Shown here: positions 17,924-27,041 of the stretch, piece after piece
Numbering within the stretch: the stretch's first letter is position 1
How the letters are laid out: the number at the start of each line of letters is the position of its first letter
NCBI RefSeq assembly: GCF_009858245.1
Contig: NZ_VMSB01000001.1
Span: 2,609,623-2,673,622 of the forward strand
Length of the DNA stretch: 64,000 nucleotides
Reading direction: 5' to 3'
From: Ornithinibacter aureus
Lineage (GTDB): Bacteria > Actinomycetota > Actinomycetes > Actinomycetales > Dermatophilaceae
The notes under the pieces: model-generated
Databases searched by the model: none
Told to the model about the DNA's origin: nothing
What the model saw: only the letters and a program-made list of their open reading frames with translations
Position numbers and translations under genes: made by a program

Positions 17924-19026
17924 CGCGGCAGCGGCAGCGCCACCGGCACCGCCACGGACTCGTCATCGGCAAGTTCTACCCGCTGCACAGTGGCCACTCC
18001 CACCTCATCCGCGAGGCCCAGCGCCAGTGCGAGCGAGTGACGGTCGAGGTGCTCGGGGCCTCGGTCGAGTCCATCGCGGTGCAGACCCGGGCCGAGTGGG
18101 TCCGCGAGGAGCACCCGAGCGTGCACGTCGTCGCCGAGCTGGATGACGCCCCGGTCGACTTCGAGTCCGACAGCGCGTGGGACGCCCACGTCGCCGTCAT
18201 CGCCGGGTTGCTCGACGAGCCCGTGGATGCCGTGTTCACCTGCGACCCGTACGGCGAGGAACTCGCCCGCCGTCTTGGCGCCGAGTGGGTGCAGGTCGAC
18301 GCCGGCCGGGTGCGGAACCCAGTGTCGGGCACGGCGATCCGCGCTGACCTCGCCGGCCACTGGAGCGAGTTGGCGCCGTCGGTGCGGGCCTCGCTCGCGG
18401 CCCGGGTCGTCGTGCTCGGCGCCGAGTCCACCGGGTCGACCACCCTGGCGGTGGCGCTCGCCGACCACCTCGGCACGCTGTGGGTGCCTGAGTACGGGCG
18501 CGAGTGGTCGGTGGCCCGAGAGGGTGGCCTCACGGCCCCGTGGCGCAGCGACGAGTTCGACCTCATCACCGATCGGCAGGTCGCCCTCGAGGAGCGCGCC
18601 CTGCGCCGGGTGCCGACACCGCTCCTCGTCTGCGACACGGACGTGCTCGCCACGGCCCTGTGGCACGAGCGCTATGTCGGCTCCCCAGCACCCCGGCTGA
18701 TGGCCCGGGCGGCGGCGCACACCCCCGACCTCTACGTGCTGACCGGCGACGAGATCCCGTTCGTCCAGGACGGCCTGCGCGACGGTGAAGCCATCCGCCA
18801 TGACATGCAGCAGCGCTTCCGTGACGTCCTCGCCGCCCAGGTCGTGCCGTGGCTCGAGGTGCGGGGGAGCGTGACCGAGCGCCTCACGGCATCCGTCCCC
18901 GCCATCCGCGCCGCGATGGCACGCCGGTTCACCTTCGCCGCGCCCCTCGAAGGGCGTCCGCACGACGAGCAGGTGGCGCTTGCCCGCCACGCCGCCCAGA
19001 GCAGCGACGCCCATCCCCACCACTAG
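17920..19026 (+). CDS. nadR: NadR-like NMN adenylyltransferase and NR kinase
   Basis: The 368-residue protein joins two enzymes of NAD salvage. The N-terminal nucleotidyltransferase has GKFYPLHSGH and the GTAIRADL loop. The C-terminal kinase begins at about residue 165 with GAESTGSTTLAVALA, then has VPEYGREW and VCDTDVLAT. In classic NadR the P-loop is GxESxGKS; here Lys is replaced by Ser. No DNA-binding domain precedes the transferase, so it is not a repressor. It phosphorylates the nicotinamide riboside imported by PnuC and adenylates NMN to NAD, if the changed P-loop is functional. The ATG overlaps the pnuC stop. Confidence 0.88.
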   Translation: MTRQRQRHRHRHGLVIGKFYPLHSGHSHLIREAQRQCERVTVEVLGASVESIAVQTRAEWVREEHPSVHVVAELDDAPVDFESDSAWDAHVAVIAGLLDEPVDAVFTCDPYGEELARRLGAEWVQVDAGRVRNPVSGTAIRADLAGHWSELAPSVRASLAARVVVLGAESTGSTTLAVALADHLGTLWVPEYGREWSVAREGGLTAPWRSDEFDLITDRQVALEERALRRVPTPLLVCDTDVLATALWHERYVGSPAPRLMARAAAHTPDLYVLTGDEIPFVQDGLRDGEAIRHDMQQRFRDVLAAQVVPWLEVRGSVTERLTASVPAIRAAMARRFTFAAPLEGRPHDEQVALARHAAQSSDAHPHH

Positions 19027-19029
19027 GCT
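19024..19029 (+). promoter_or_regulatory. -10 element of the MoxR operon (leaderless)
   Basis: TAGGCT ends 6 nt before ATG 19036, with no Shine-Dalgarno sequence. It overlaps the last codons of nadR, so the five-gene operon can be transcribed on its own as a leaderless mRNA. Confidence 0.45.
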
Positions 19030-19035
19030 GCGTTG

Positions 19036-20604
19036 ATGGCGAACCGCTGGCTCAAGATCTCCACCTCACCCACGACGCCGGCCGTCTCCGGGGGTGTCGA
19101 CCAGTGGACGGCAGAGGACCTCTTCCGCGACCACGACCAGCCGGCCGACAGGTCCTTGGACGAGAAGCTGCGGCAGTCGTACTACTGGATCGTCAACCGG
19201 GCGGTGATCTCGCCGTACTACGACATCGAGTTCTCCACGCGTCTGCCGGTGTCCTTTCCCCTCGGGGATGCCGGTGCGACCCTGACCCTGCCCACCGAGG
19301 CCTCGTACTCGTCCAACGTCCTGTTGCCCCTGCTCACCTTCGCCGTGGGCGGCAAGTGCCTGCTCATCGGCGGCCCGGGCCGCGGCAAGACGACTGTGGC
19401 GGTGCTCATGGGGGTGCTCGCCGGGTCGTCGTCCGACGAGGTGCGCCGCGGGGTGCGCCAGGGGCAGCCGCAGCTGACGATCAGTGACCTCGTCGGCATC
19501 CCGCTGCCGCGTGACCTCATCAACGCAGCCAGCCTGAGCGAGATCACCATCGCGTGGAAGGGCTGGCTGACGCGGCCGGTCAAGATCATCGACGAGTACA
19601 ACCGGATTCCCACCAAGACCCAGTCGGCCCTGCTGACCATGGTTGCCGAGGGCTACGTCGAGAGCCACGACCAGGTGCACGCGACCAACCCCGACAAGGG
19701 TGTCGAGAGCTGGTTCTTCACCGCCAACGACGATGCGGGCGGTGGCACCTTCCCCGTCATCCAGGCGCTGCGCGACCGCATGGACGTCACCGTGCAGGCA
19801 GCGAGCTTCAACAGCCGCTTCCTCGACGAGCTCATCACCCGCGTCGAGGCCGGGGAGAAGCCCGAGGAGCACGTGCCCGGCGACCTGGTGTTCACCCGCG
19901 AGGAGCAGGTTGCGATGCGGGCGCAGATCCGTGCCGTTCCCGTCCCGGCGCCGATCCGCCGCAGGCTCGAGTTCTTCCTCAGCCACTTCGAGTTCGTGCA
20001 GCACGGTGGCCGCCGCTTCGAGTACCGCACCAAGGACACCGTGACGACGGCCGGCGGGCGGGTTGGCGAGGTCATCGACGCGAACACCGGCGCCGACCTC
20101 GCGACCGACCTCGGCGCTCAGACGATCAACGGGTTGTCGGTGCGGGCGCTGCAGACCCTCGTCGTCTACGCGAAGGCGATCGCGTGGTTCCGCCGTGCCG
20201 ACGAGGTGGGGGTCGACGACGTCGCCGCGATCCTCCCGTTCGTCCTGCGCGGGAAGCTGCTGCCCAACCCCACCCACCCCCGCTTCGACATCGGGGCCGA
20301 GCGCGAACTGGCCACCGACGTCATGAGCTGGCTCAGCGACCTGTTCACCGAGTCGTGCCGCCAGTTCGAGGCACTCGGCCGCGGAAAGCAGGACCCGGTC
20401 CGCGACCTTCTGGCGCAGTTGGATGCCGGGTTGGACGGCGTCTCGGCCGTCGAGGTCTCGCGGCGGATCACCGAGATCGAGTCGCGGATCCGGGCGGTGT
20501 CACGCACCAAGAAGCTCTACGGCCGCGACTTCGACGACCTCACCACCCTGAAGTACCTCCACCAGCGGTACACCGCCTACGCGCGCTGGGCGCAGCGGTC
20601 GTGA
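19036..20604 (+). CDS. MoxR-type AAA+ ATPase
   Basis: The 522-residue protein has one AAA+ module in the middle: Walker A GGPGRGKTT near residue 117, Walker B VKIIDEYNRIP near 180, sensor 1 WFFTANDDAG near 230 and an arginine-finger region LRDRMDVTV. About 110 residues precede it, and a helical domain of about 200 residues follows. MoxR ATPases work with VWA proteins to remodel or activate a client protein complex; the VWA partner is two genes downstream. I chose ATG 19036 with a -10 box 6 nt upstream; a TTG sits 3 nt earlier. Its stop overlaps the next start (GTGA). Confidence 0.88.
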   Translation: MANRWLKISTSPTTPAVSGGVDQWTAEDLFRDHDQPADRSLDEKLRQSYYWIVNRAVISPYYDIEFSTRLPVSFPLGDAGATLTLPTEASYSSNVLLPLLTFAVGGKCLLIGGPGRGKTTVAVLMGVLAGSSSDEVRRGVRQGQPQLTISDLVGIPLPRDLINAASLSEITIAWKGWLTRPVKIIDEYNRIPTKTQSALLTMVAEGYVESHDQVHATNPDKGVESWFFTANDDAGGGTFPVIQALRDRMDVTVQAASFNSRFLDELITRVEAGEKPEEHVPGDLVFTREEQVAMRAQIRAVPVPAPIRRRLEFFLSHFEFVQHGGRRFEYRTKDTVTTAGGRVGEVIDANTGADLATDLGAQTINGLSVRALQTLVVYAKAIAWFRRADEVGVDDVAAILPFVLRGKLLPNPTHPRFDIGAERELATDVMSWLSDLFTESCRQFEALGRGKQDPVRDLLAQLDAGLDGVSAVEVSRRITEIESRIRAVSRTKKLYGRDFDDLTTLKYLHQRYTAYARWAQRS

Positions 20605-21296
20605 GCGCAGCCGCCGCCACGACGCGCACCACGGCGATGCCGGGGCACCTCGCCAACGAAGCCATCCCCCGAAGCATCAGGTCCGCGACGGCGCTCGACG
20701 TCCTGGGCTTGGACCTGTCCCTGGCCACCCGCAACGTCGAGCGTGCCCACGGGGACCCCACGCGGTTCGCCCTGGCATTCGCTGCCGGCTACCACGCGGA
20801 CCTCGCGATGGCGCGGGAGATGGCCGTCACCGTGGTGGCGGTGGCGGCGTGGCGAGCCGGGGCCATGGCGTTGCGAGACGATGCGCTGGCCCGCATCGAG
20901 GCGCTTCCGGCCGAGGACGTCACCTCCCGCCGGGTGGTCTCAGCGGCTCTGGGCCCGGCCGTGGACGACCTGGCGAGCTTCCTCGAACGCCAACGCACCG
21001 ACCGGTTCTGGTGGCCGGGGCGTGCCGCCAACCGCGGCTACGTCTGCTCCGTCGGCGGGTTCGCCGGCCTCGGGGGAGCCTGGGTGGCACCGCCGACCCG
21101 GGGCTTCGCGCTGAGCGAACCCGGTGCCTTCGGCATCCTCGCCGGCGACACCTGGTGGCGGCTGGACGCCGACGTGTGGGGATCGCGACTCACGCGCCTC
21201 GACGACGCCCCCGACCCGGCATCCGATCACAGCGTTTCGATCGTCTGCCAACCGACCTCCTACCTCGCGTGGGTGCTCGTTCGGGATGCCGCGTGA
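20601..21296 (+). CDS. Unknown protein of the MoxR-VWA operon
   Basis: I do not recognise this 231-residue protein. It has no signal peptide or membrane segment. The first 150 residues are Ala-rich and helical; the last 80 contain many aromatic residues (RFWWPGRAANRGY, GDTWWRLDADVWGS), suggesting a beta-rich domain. GTG 20601 overlaps the ATPase stop and its own stop overlaps the next start, so it is made in step with the ATPase and the VWA protein and may be their client or adaptor. Confidence 0.6.
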   Translation: MSAAAATTRTTAMPGHLANEAIPRSIRSATALDVLGLDLSLATRNVERAHGDPTRFALAFAAGYHADLAMAREMAVTVVAVAAWRAGAMALRDDALARIEALPAEDVTSRRVVSAALGPAVDDLASFLERQRTDRFWWPGRAANRGYVCSVGGFAGLGGAWVAPPTRGFALSEPGAFGILAGDTWWRLDADVWGSRLTRLDDAPDPASDHSVSIVCQPTSYLAWVLVRDAA

Positions 21297-23215
21297 ACGC
21301 CACCGCTCCGGCGCGACACGAGGTGCCCCTCACCGGCGCGGCGCGTGAGGCGTGGGAGTCGGCCCTGGACCTGTGGGGAGTGCACCTGCACGACGCCCGG
21401 CTCGCCCCTGGTGCCGGGCTCGCGCACGGTGCGCCTGCCTGGTTCACCTTCCCACCGGAGATCACGGTCGACCCGGTCATGGTCGAGCAGTTCGGGGGCA
21501 GCGCCGAGCTCGAGAGCGTGTTCGCCCACGAGATCGGGCACCACGTGCTCGCCCCCAGCACCCGCATCGACGCGCTGAAGATCCGCCACCAGCTCGCGCG
21601 GGCCCTCCTCGCCGCGGGTGCTCCCTCACTGCGCGAGCAGGACCTCGCGCTGCTGTCTAACCTGTGGAGCGACCTGCTCGTCAACGCCCGCGTCGCCAAC
21701 CTGCAGCGGGTGCGGGATGCCGCCGGGGGGCCGGGTGGGGAGCCCGGCATCGTCCGGTTCGCGCGCCTGTTCTACCGCTCAGGTCTGAAGACCACGAATC
21801 GCTTGTGGTGGGTCTATGTGCGGTGCCACGAGCTCACGTGGGGGTTGCCCGCCGGCACGCTCGCCGCACGGCAGCCGCCGGCTGCGGACACTGCGCTGCG
21901 GGCCGCGCCGATCACGGACGGTCCCGACCTGGACGACATCCCCCAGCGGTATCGCGAGCAGGAGAAGGCGCTGCGGGCCGCACGCGCCGCCACGGCTCAA
22001 GCCCAACTCGACCTGCTTCGGTTCGTGACGACCCACCCCGAGGCCGACGCCCGACTCGCCGCTCGACTGGTGCGCACCTTTGCCGCTGATCCGGTCGGGG
22101 GAGCGCTGCGATTTGGGGTGCTTGCGGCGCCCTACCTCGTCGAGGAGGGACTCACGAGAACCGGCACCGGCGCCGGCGTCGTGGACGGCGCCTCCCCCGC
22201 ATTCCCGTGCAACGCCGACGGCGCACCCGCCACCGGCGAAGAAGTGGGTCGGGTGCTGGCTGATCGACGGATGTCAGGCCCGGTCCCCACGCGTGACACG
22301 GAGGGCTTCGACGACGTCGACGAAGCTCAGCGGCAGGGCGACCACCACCAGCGGGGAGGCGACGACGAGGCACCTGACGGGGGTCAGGGGTTCGGGGTGG
22401 CACGCACCCTGGAGATCTACGCGACCTCGGACGCCGCCGCCGTCCTCGCCGCCGCTTACCGCGCCCAGGCGGCGCCGTGGGTGCGGCCGTTCACCCGGCC
22501 GCGGCCAGCACAGCCGACGGCCGAGCTTCCCGGCCCGATCGACGCCTGGGAGGTCGGGGACGACCTCGCCGACCTGGACTGGCCGCAGACCCTGCAGGCC
22601 GGCAGTGTCGTGATCCCGGGGGTCACGACGCGTCGACTCACCTACCTCGACGACGACCCGACCCTCCTCGACGAGGCCGGCCTCGAGCTTGACCTGTACA
22701 TCGACTCCTCCGGCTCGATGCCCCACCCCAGCCATGGCTCACCGGCGGTGCTCGCCGGGACGATCCTCGCCCTGTCGGTGCTGCGCGGCGGCGGCCGGGT
22801 GCGGGTCACGAGCTTCTCAGGACCCGGGCAGGTCGCCGGCAGTGACTTCAGTCGCGACCACGTGGGCATCGTCAACGACCTCGCGTGGTTCTTCGCTGGA
22901 GGCACGAGCTTCCCCCTCGACCTGCTCGACGCGCGCTACCGGCCGCTGCCACGTGCCCGTGACGACATGGTGCGTCACCTCGTCGTCCTCTCCGACGATG
23001 GTCTCGTCTCGATGTTCGGCGTCGGCAACGGGCAGTTCGCCCACGTCGCGAAGGACACCCGCGCCAAGCTGACCACCGCCACGCTGGTCCTGCTCGACCA
23101 CCGGCGCAGCGTCGACGCGCTCGCGGCCGAGGCCGGATACGACGTGCTCTACCTCGACACCATGGACCAGGCTCCCGAGATCTGCTCCTGGCTCGCGAAG
23201 GTGCTCCATGGCTGA
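21293..23215 (+). CDS. HExxH metallopeptidase-like protein with C-terminal VWA domain
   Basis: The 640-residue protein has two recognisable parts. Near residue 80 is FAHEIGHHVLAP, a zincin HExxH motif followed by helical sequence. After an acidic, Gly/His-rich linker (about 340-370) comes a VWA domain at about 460-640 with the metal site DSSGSM, a Thr/Ser block GGTSFPLDLL and a late Asp in VVLSDDGL. VWA proteins encoded next to MoxR ATPases are their usual partners. Combining a possible protease with the VWA domain in one chain is unusual. It overlaps the gene before by 4 nt and the gene after by 8 nt. Confidence 0.82.
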   Translation: MNATAPARHEVPLTGAAREAWESALDLWGVHLHDARLAPGAGLAHGAPAWFTFPPEITVDPVMVEQFGGSAELESVFAHEIGHHVLAPSTRIDALKIRHQLARALLAAGAPSLREQDLALLSNLWSDLLVNARVANLQRVRDAAGGPGGEPGIVRFARLFYRSGLKTTNRLWWVYVRCHELTWGLPAGTLAARQPPAADTALRAAPITDGPDLDDIPQRYREQEKALRAARAATAQAQLDLLRFVTTHPEADARLAARLVRTFAADPVGGALRFGVLAAPYLVEEGLTRTGTGAGVVDGASPAFPCNADGAPATGEEVGRVLADRRMSGPVPTRDTEGFDDVDEAQRQGDHHQRGGDDEAPDGGQGFGVARTLEIYATSDAAAVLAAAYRAQAAPWVRPFTRPRPAQPTAELPGPIDAWEVGDDLADLDWPQTLQAGSVVIPGVTTRRLTYLDDDPTLLDEAGLELDLYIDSSGSMPHPSHGSPAVLAGTILALSVLRGGGRVRVTSFSGPGQVAGSDFSRDHVGIVNDLAWFFAGGTSFPLDLLDARYRPLPRARDDMVRHLVVLSDDGLVSMFGVGNGQFAHVAKDTRAKLTTATLVLLDHRRSVDALAAEAGYDVLYLDTMDQAPEICSWLAKVLHG

Positions 23216-23813
23216 CAGCGCTGCCCTGCTCGCGGCCTGGCTCGCCGTGGCGACCTCGGAGGACGAGGCCTGGGCCGCCGCCCGCCCGGGCCCCCCGCTG
23301 GCCGAGGTCGCCGCCCGCCTCGCCACCGTGCCCCGCCCCTTCCTCGACGACGCCGTCTCGATCAGTGCCCTCGCCGGTGACGTCGTCGGCTCGCCCCTCG
23401 CGGCCATCCCGTTCGTCGACGACCCGCGGGTGCGCACGGGGGCGGCGATCGGGTTGTGGCTGCGGGCCAGCGAAGACCTCATCGGCCCGTTCACCCCGTC
23501 GGCGCGCTGGGCCCACCCGCGAGGGGTCGACGCGCTCGCACTGCGCCTCGCACCCGTCGTGGACCCGCAGGACTGGCTGGCCGATGACGAGCGCCGGGAG
23601 GAGGCCACCCGCACCTACCTCCTGTGGTCCGGGTTCCTGCCCGCCGGGGAGGATGCCGCGACGGCGCGTTCCCTCTTCGACGCCCGCGACTCCCTGAGCC
23701 GCGACGCCGCGCTCGCCGACGCCTTCGCCGTGCAACGGCATCGCGCAGACCTGGCGCGCCGCCTCGCCGAGGCGCGCGCCCAGGAGGCGGCCGCGAGGTA
23801 CAGCAGTGAGTGA
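23208..23813 (+). CDS. Unknown helical protein of the MoxR-VWA operon
   Basis: This 201-residue protein is not recognised. It is Ala/Arg-rich and predicted helical throughout, without a membrane segment, and ends in a charged helix (RRLAEARAQEAAARYSSE). A central block, PFVDDPRVRTGAAIGLWLRA, is reminiscent of a HEAT-like helical repeat, but I cannot confirm that. It overlaps the VWA gene by 8 nt and the adenylating enzyme by 8 nt, so all five genes form one operon. Confidence 0.55.
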   Translation: MADSAALLAAWLAVATSEDEAWAAARPGPPLAEVAARLATVPRPFLDDAVSISALAGDVVGSPLAAIPFVDDPRVRTGAAIGLWLRASEDLIGPFTPSARWAHPRGVDALALRLAPVVDPQDWLADDERREEATRTYLLWSGFLPAGEDAATARSLFDARDSLSRDAALADAFAVQRHRADLARRLAEARAQEAAARYSSE

Positions 23814-25278
23814 GTCGGTCGTGAGTGAGTCGGAGGTGAGTGAGCCCGCTGGGTTCGACCCGGACGTCCCGGACCCCCTCGCCCTCGACGAGTACGTGCC
23901 GGGCCGGGTGGCCGTCCTCAGCGACGCGCAGCGCTGGCCCACGCTCACCACGGACGGTGCGGCCCGGCTGGAACGGTGGCGACGGCATCCGGCCGGCCCC
24001 ACCTGGACCCACGCCACCGGCGACCGACTGACCGCCGACATGATCACCCGGGTCGCGTCGCCACTGCCGACGCAGGGGTGGCTGGAGGAGCACCTCGAGG
24101 TCGCGCGGCGGCTGGTGTACTACCGGGGGATGCCGGGGCTGGCGGAGTTGCGCGACTTTCCTCCCGTGGGGCGTGGCCACCTCGTCGACGACCTCGCGTC
24201 GTTCGTGCCGCTCGACGCCGACTTCGGGCGGATGGTGCACGGCTCGAGCTCGGGATCCACCGGTGCTGCCCTCGTCATCCCCGACGACGTCGAGGAGGTC
24301 GCGCGCGGGTTCCACCTCCTCGTCCAGCTGGTGCGGGAGCAGGGGATAACGTGGGAGCCCGACGGTGAACGGCTGGCTCTCACCCAGCTCGTGCACCAGC
24401 GGCAGGCGTTCACCTACGTGTCGGTCATCAGCGGGTTCGAGCAGCGGGCGATGGCCCGGGTGAACTTGCACCTGGCTGCCTGGCGCGCGCAGGGCAACCG
24501 GGAGGCGTTCCTGCGCGACGCGGACCCGCAGGTCATCACCGGCAACCCGACCAGCCTGGCCGAACTGTTGACGCTGGCTGACGCGGTGCGCCCGCTCGCG
24601 ATCTTCTCGGGAGCGATGGCCCTCTCGGCGGGCCTGCGCGCCGAGCTCGAGGAGGCCTTCGCCTGCCCGGTCTTCGACGTCTACGGGCTGCACGAGACCC
24701 GGCAGATCGCCGTGCGCCTCGACGACGGACCGTTCCGGGTGCTCGACCGCCGAGTGCTCGTCGAGGTGCTCGACCCCGACGGCGACCCGGTGCCCGACGG
24801 CGAGGTCGGCGAGATCGTCGTGACTGCTGGTGAGAACCCGCTGCTGCCGCTGGTGCGGTACCGGTGCGGAGACTTCGGCCGGCTCGTCCGCCTGCCTGAC
24901 GGCGGGGTGGGGATCGCCGACCTCGAAGGACGCGAGCACACCAGGTTCGTCGACGGCCGCGGGCAGGTCGTGCCCTGCGTCGACCTCACCCAGCAGTTGC
25001 AGGCACACGGGGCGCTCGGCTGGAGCGTGGAGCAGGCCACCGACGGTTCGGTCGTGGCCCGCGTCGCGGGTGGGGATGCCGTGGCCATCGCCGGCGCGCT
25101 CACCACCTTGCTGGGCCGGGTCGTCGACGTGGTGCAGGTCGGGCAGGTCAGCGACCTGGGTGAGGGGAAACCGCGCCGATACCTCAGTGCGGCCGATCGC
25201 GTGGGGGACGGGTGGCCACGGGGGTCGTTGGGTGTCGGGCTCATGGGGCCTGACGAAACAACCCCGCCATCACAGTGA
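23806..25278 (+). CDS. PaaK/CapK-like adenylate-forming enzyme
   Basis: The 490-residue protein is an ANL-superfamily adenylating enzyme of the phenylacetate-CoA ligase type. Visible core motifs are HGSSSGSTGAALV (phosphate loop), VFDVYGLHETRQ, RYRCGDFGRLV and, near the C-terminus, LGEGKPRRY with the candidate catalytic Lys. No carrier-protein domain is fused. The substrate acid is unknown. As the last gene of the MoxR-VWA operon, it suggests that the complex involves acyl activation. The final codons (DETTPPSQ and the stop) are encoded by the left arm of an intergenic palindrome. Confidence 0.8.
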   Translation: MSESVVSESEVSEPAGFDPDVPDPLALDEYVPGRVAVLSDAQRWPTLTTDGAARLERWRRHPAGPTWTHATGDRLTADMITRVASPLPTQGWLEEHLEVARRLVYYRGMPGLAELRDFPPVGRGHLVDDLASFVPLDADFGRMVHGSSSGSTGAALVIPDDVEEVARGFHLLVQLVREQGITWEPDGERLALTQLVHQRQAFTYVSVISGFEQRAMARVNLHLAAWRAQGNREAFLRDADPQVITGNPTSLAELLTLADAVRPLAIFSGAMALSAGLRAELEEAFACPVFDVYGLHETRQIAVRLDDGPFRVLDRRVLVEVLDPDGDPVPDGEVGEIVVTAGENPLLPLVRYRCGDFGRLVRLPDGGVGIADLEGREHTRFVDGRGQVVPCVDLTQQLQAHGALGWSVEQATDGSVVARVAGGDAVAIAGALTTLLGRVVDVVQVGQVSDLGEGKPRRYLSAADRVGDGWPRGSLGVGLMGPDETTPPSQ

Positions 25279-25359
25279 TGGCGGGGTTGTTTGGTCCGGA
25301 CGGGGATATATCTCCGCCACGCCGAAACTTCTCCGCCGTCACAGGGATGACGGAGAAGT
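25256..25359. repeat. Three-hairpin intergenic module, copy 2
   Basis: AAACAACCCCGCCATCAC (25256-25273) pairs perfectly with 25275-25292. A weaker GATATATC-centred palindrome lies at about 25297-25320. ACTTCTCCGCCGTC (25327-25340) pairs with GATGACGGAGAAGT (25346-25359). Order and orientation are the reverse of 12073-12179. The first arm overlaps the 3' end of the adenylating-enzyme gene and supplies its stop codon. Confidence 0.6.
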
Positions 25360-25510
25360 TCAGCCAGCAGCCGTGTGGCCAGGGCCGACGCCACCGCTCG
25401 CCGGGCGGTTGACGAGACCGCGTTGTGCCAGCGAATAACGCTCTGTTGGAATACGCATAAGCAGCCCGGAGGTTGCAGTCGTCACACCCCGTTCGCATTG
25501 GAGACCTCGC

Positions 25511-26446
<936 letters not shown>

Positions 26447-26447
26447 C

Positions 26448-27041
26448 ATGAGCTGGATCCGTGCCGCCCGGGCGATGATCTCGGAAGACCTCGACGCCGC
26501 GATGCTGCGTGACCCCGCAGCCCAGTCGCGCGCCGACCTCGCCGTGAACTCGCCCGGGCTGCACGCCATCTGGATCCACCGGGCGGCTCACCGCCTGTGG
26601 CTCAACCCCGCGGCCCGCCCCGCGGCCCGCATCCTGTCGACGATCGCCCGCGCCCTCACCGGGGTCGAGATCCACCCGGGGGCGCAGATCGGCCGCCGCT
26701 TCTTCATCGACCACGGCATGGGCGTCGTCATCGGCGCGACCGCGGTCGTCGGCGACGACGTCATGCTCTACCACGGGGTCACGCTGGGCGGCCGCTCGCT
26801 CGCGCGCGGGACCAAACGGCATCCGACCGTGGGGGACCGGGTCACGATCGGGGCCGGGGCCCGCGTGCTCGGCGACATCGAGATCGGTGACGACGTGCAG
26901 ATCGGCGCCAACTCGGTCGTCGTGAAGTCCGTGCCCGCCGGTGCGGTCGCGACCGGCATCCCGGCCCAGGTCAGGATGCCGGGGAGCCCCGGCGAGGACC
27001 CCTACGAGGCGTTGTTCGCCGAGCCGGCCCTGTTCATCTGA
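26448..27041 (+). CDS. cysE: Serine O-acetyltransferase
   Basis: The 197-residue protein is a short-form (EpsC-type) serine acetyltransferase. A helical N-terminal part is followed by a left-handed beta-helix of hexapeptide repeats ([45 protein letters not shown]) and the cap [19 protein letters not shown]. It supplies O-acetylserine to CysK, whose stop is 1 bp upstream. Its C-terminus ends in [21 protein letters not shown]-like sequence rather than the usual CysK-binding Ile tail, although the last residue is Ile. The 3' end overlaps the convergent CHAT gene by 8 bp. Confidence 0.95.
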   Translation: MSWIRAARAMISEDLDAAMLRDPAAQSRADLAVNSPGLHAIWIHRAAHRLWLNPAARPAARILSTIARALTGVEIHPGAQIGRRFFIDHGMGVVIGATAVVGDDVMLYHGVTLGGRSLARGTKRHPTVGDRVTIGAGARVLGDIEIGDDVQIGANSVVVKSVPAGAVATGIPAQVRMPGSPGEDPYEALFAEPALFI

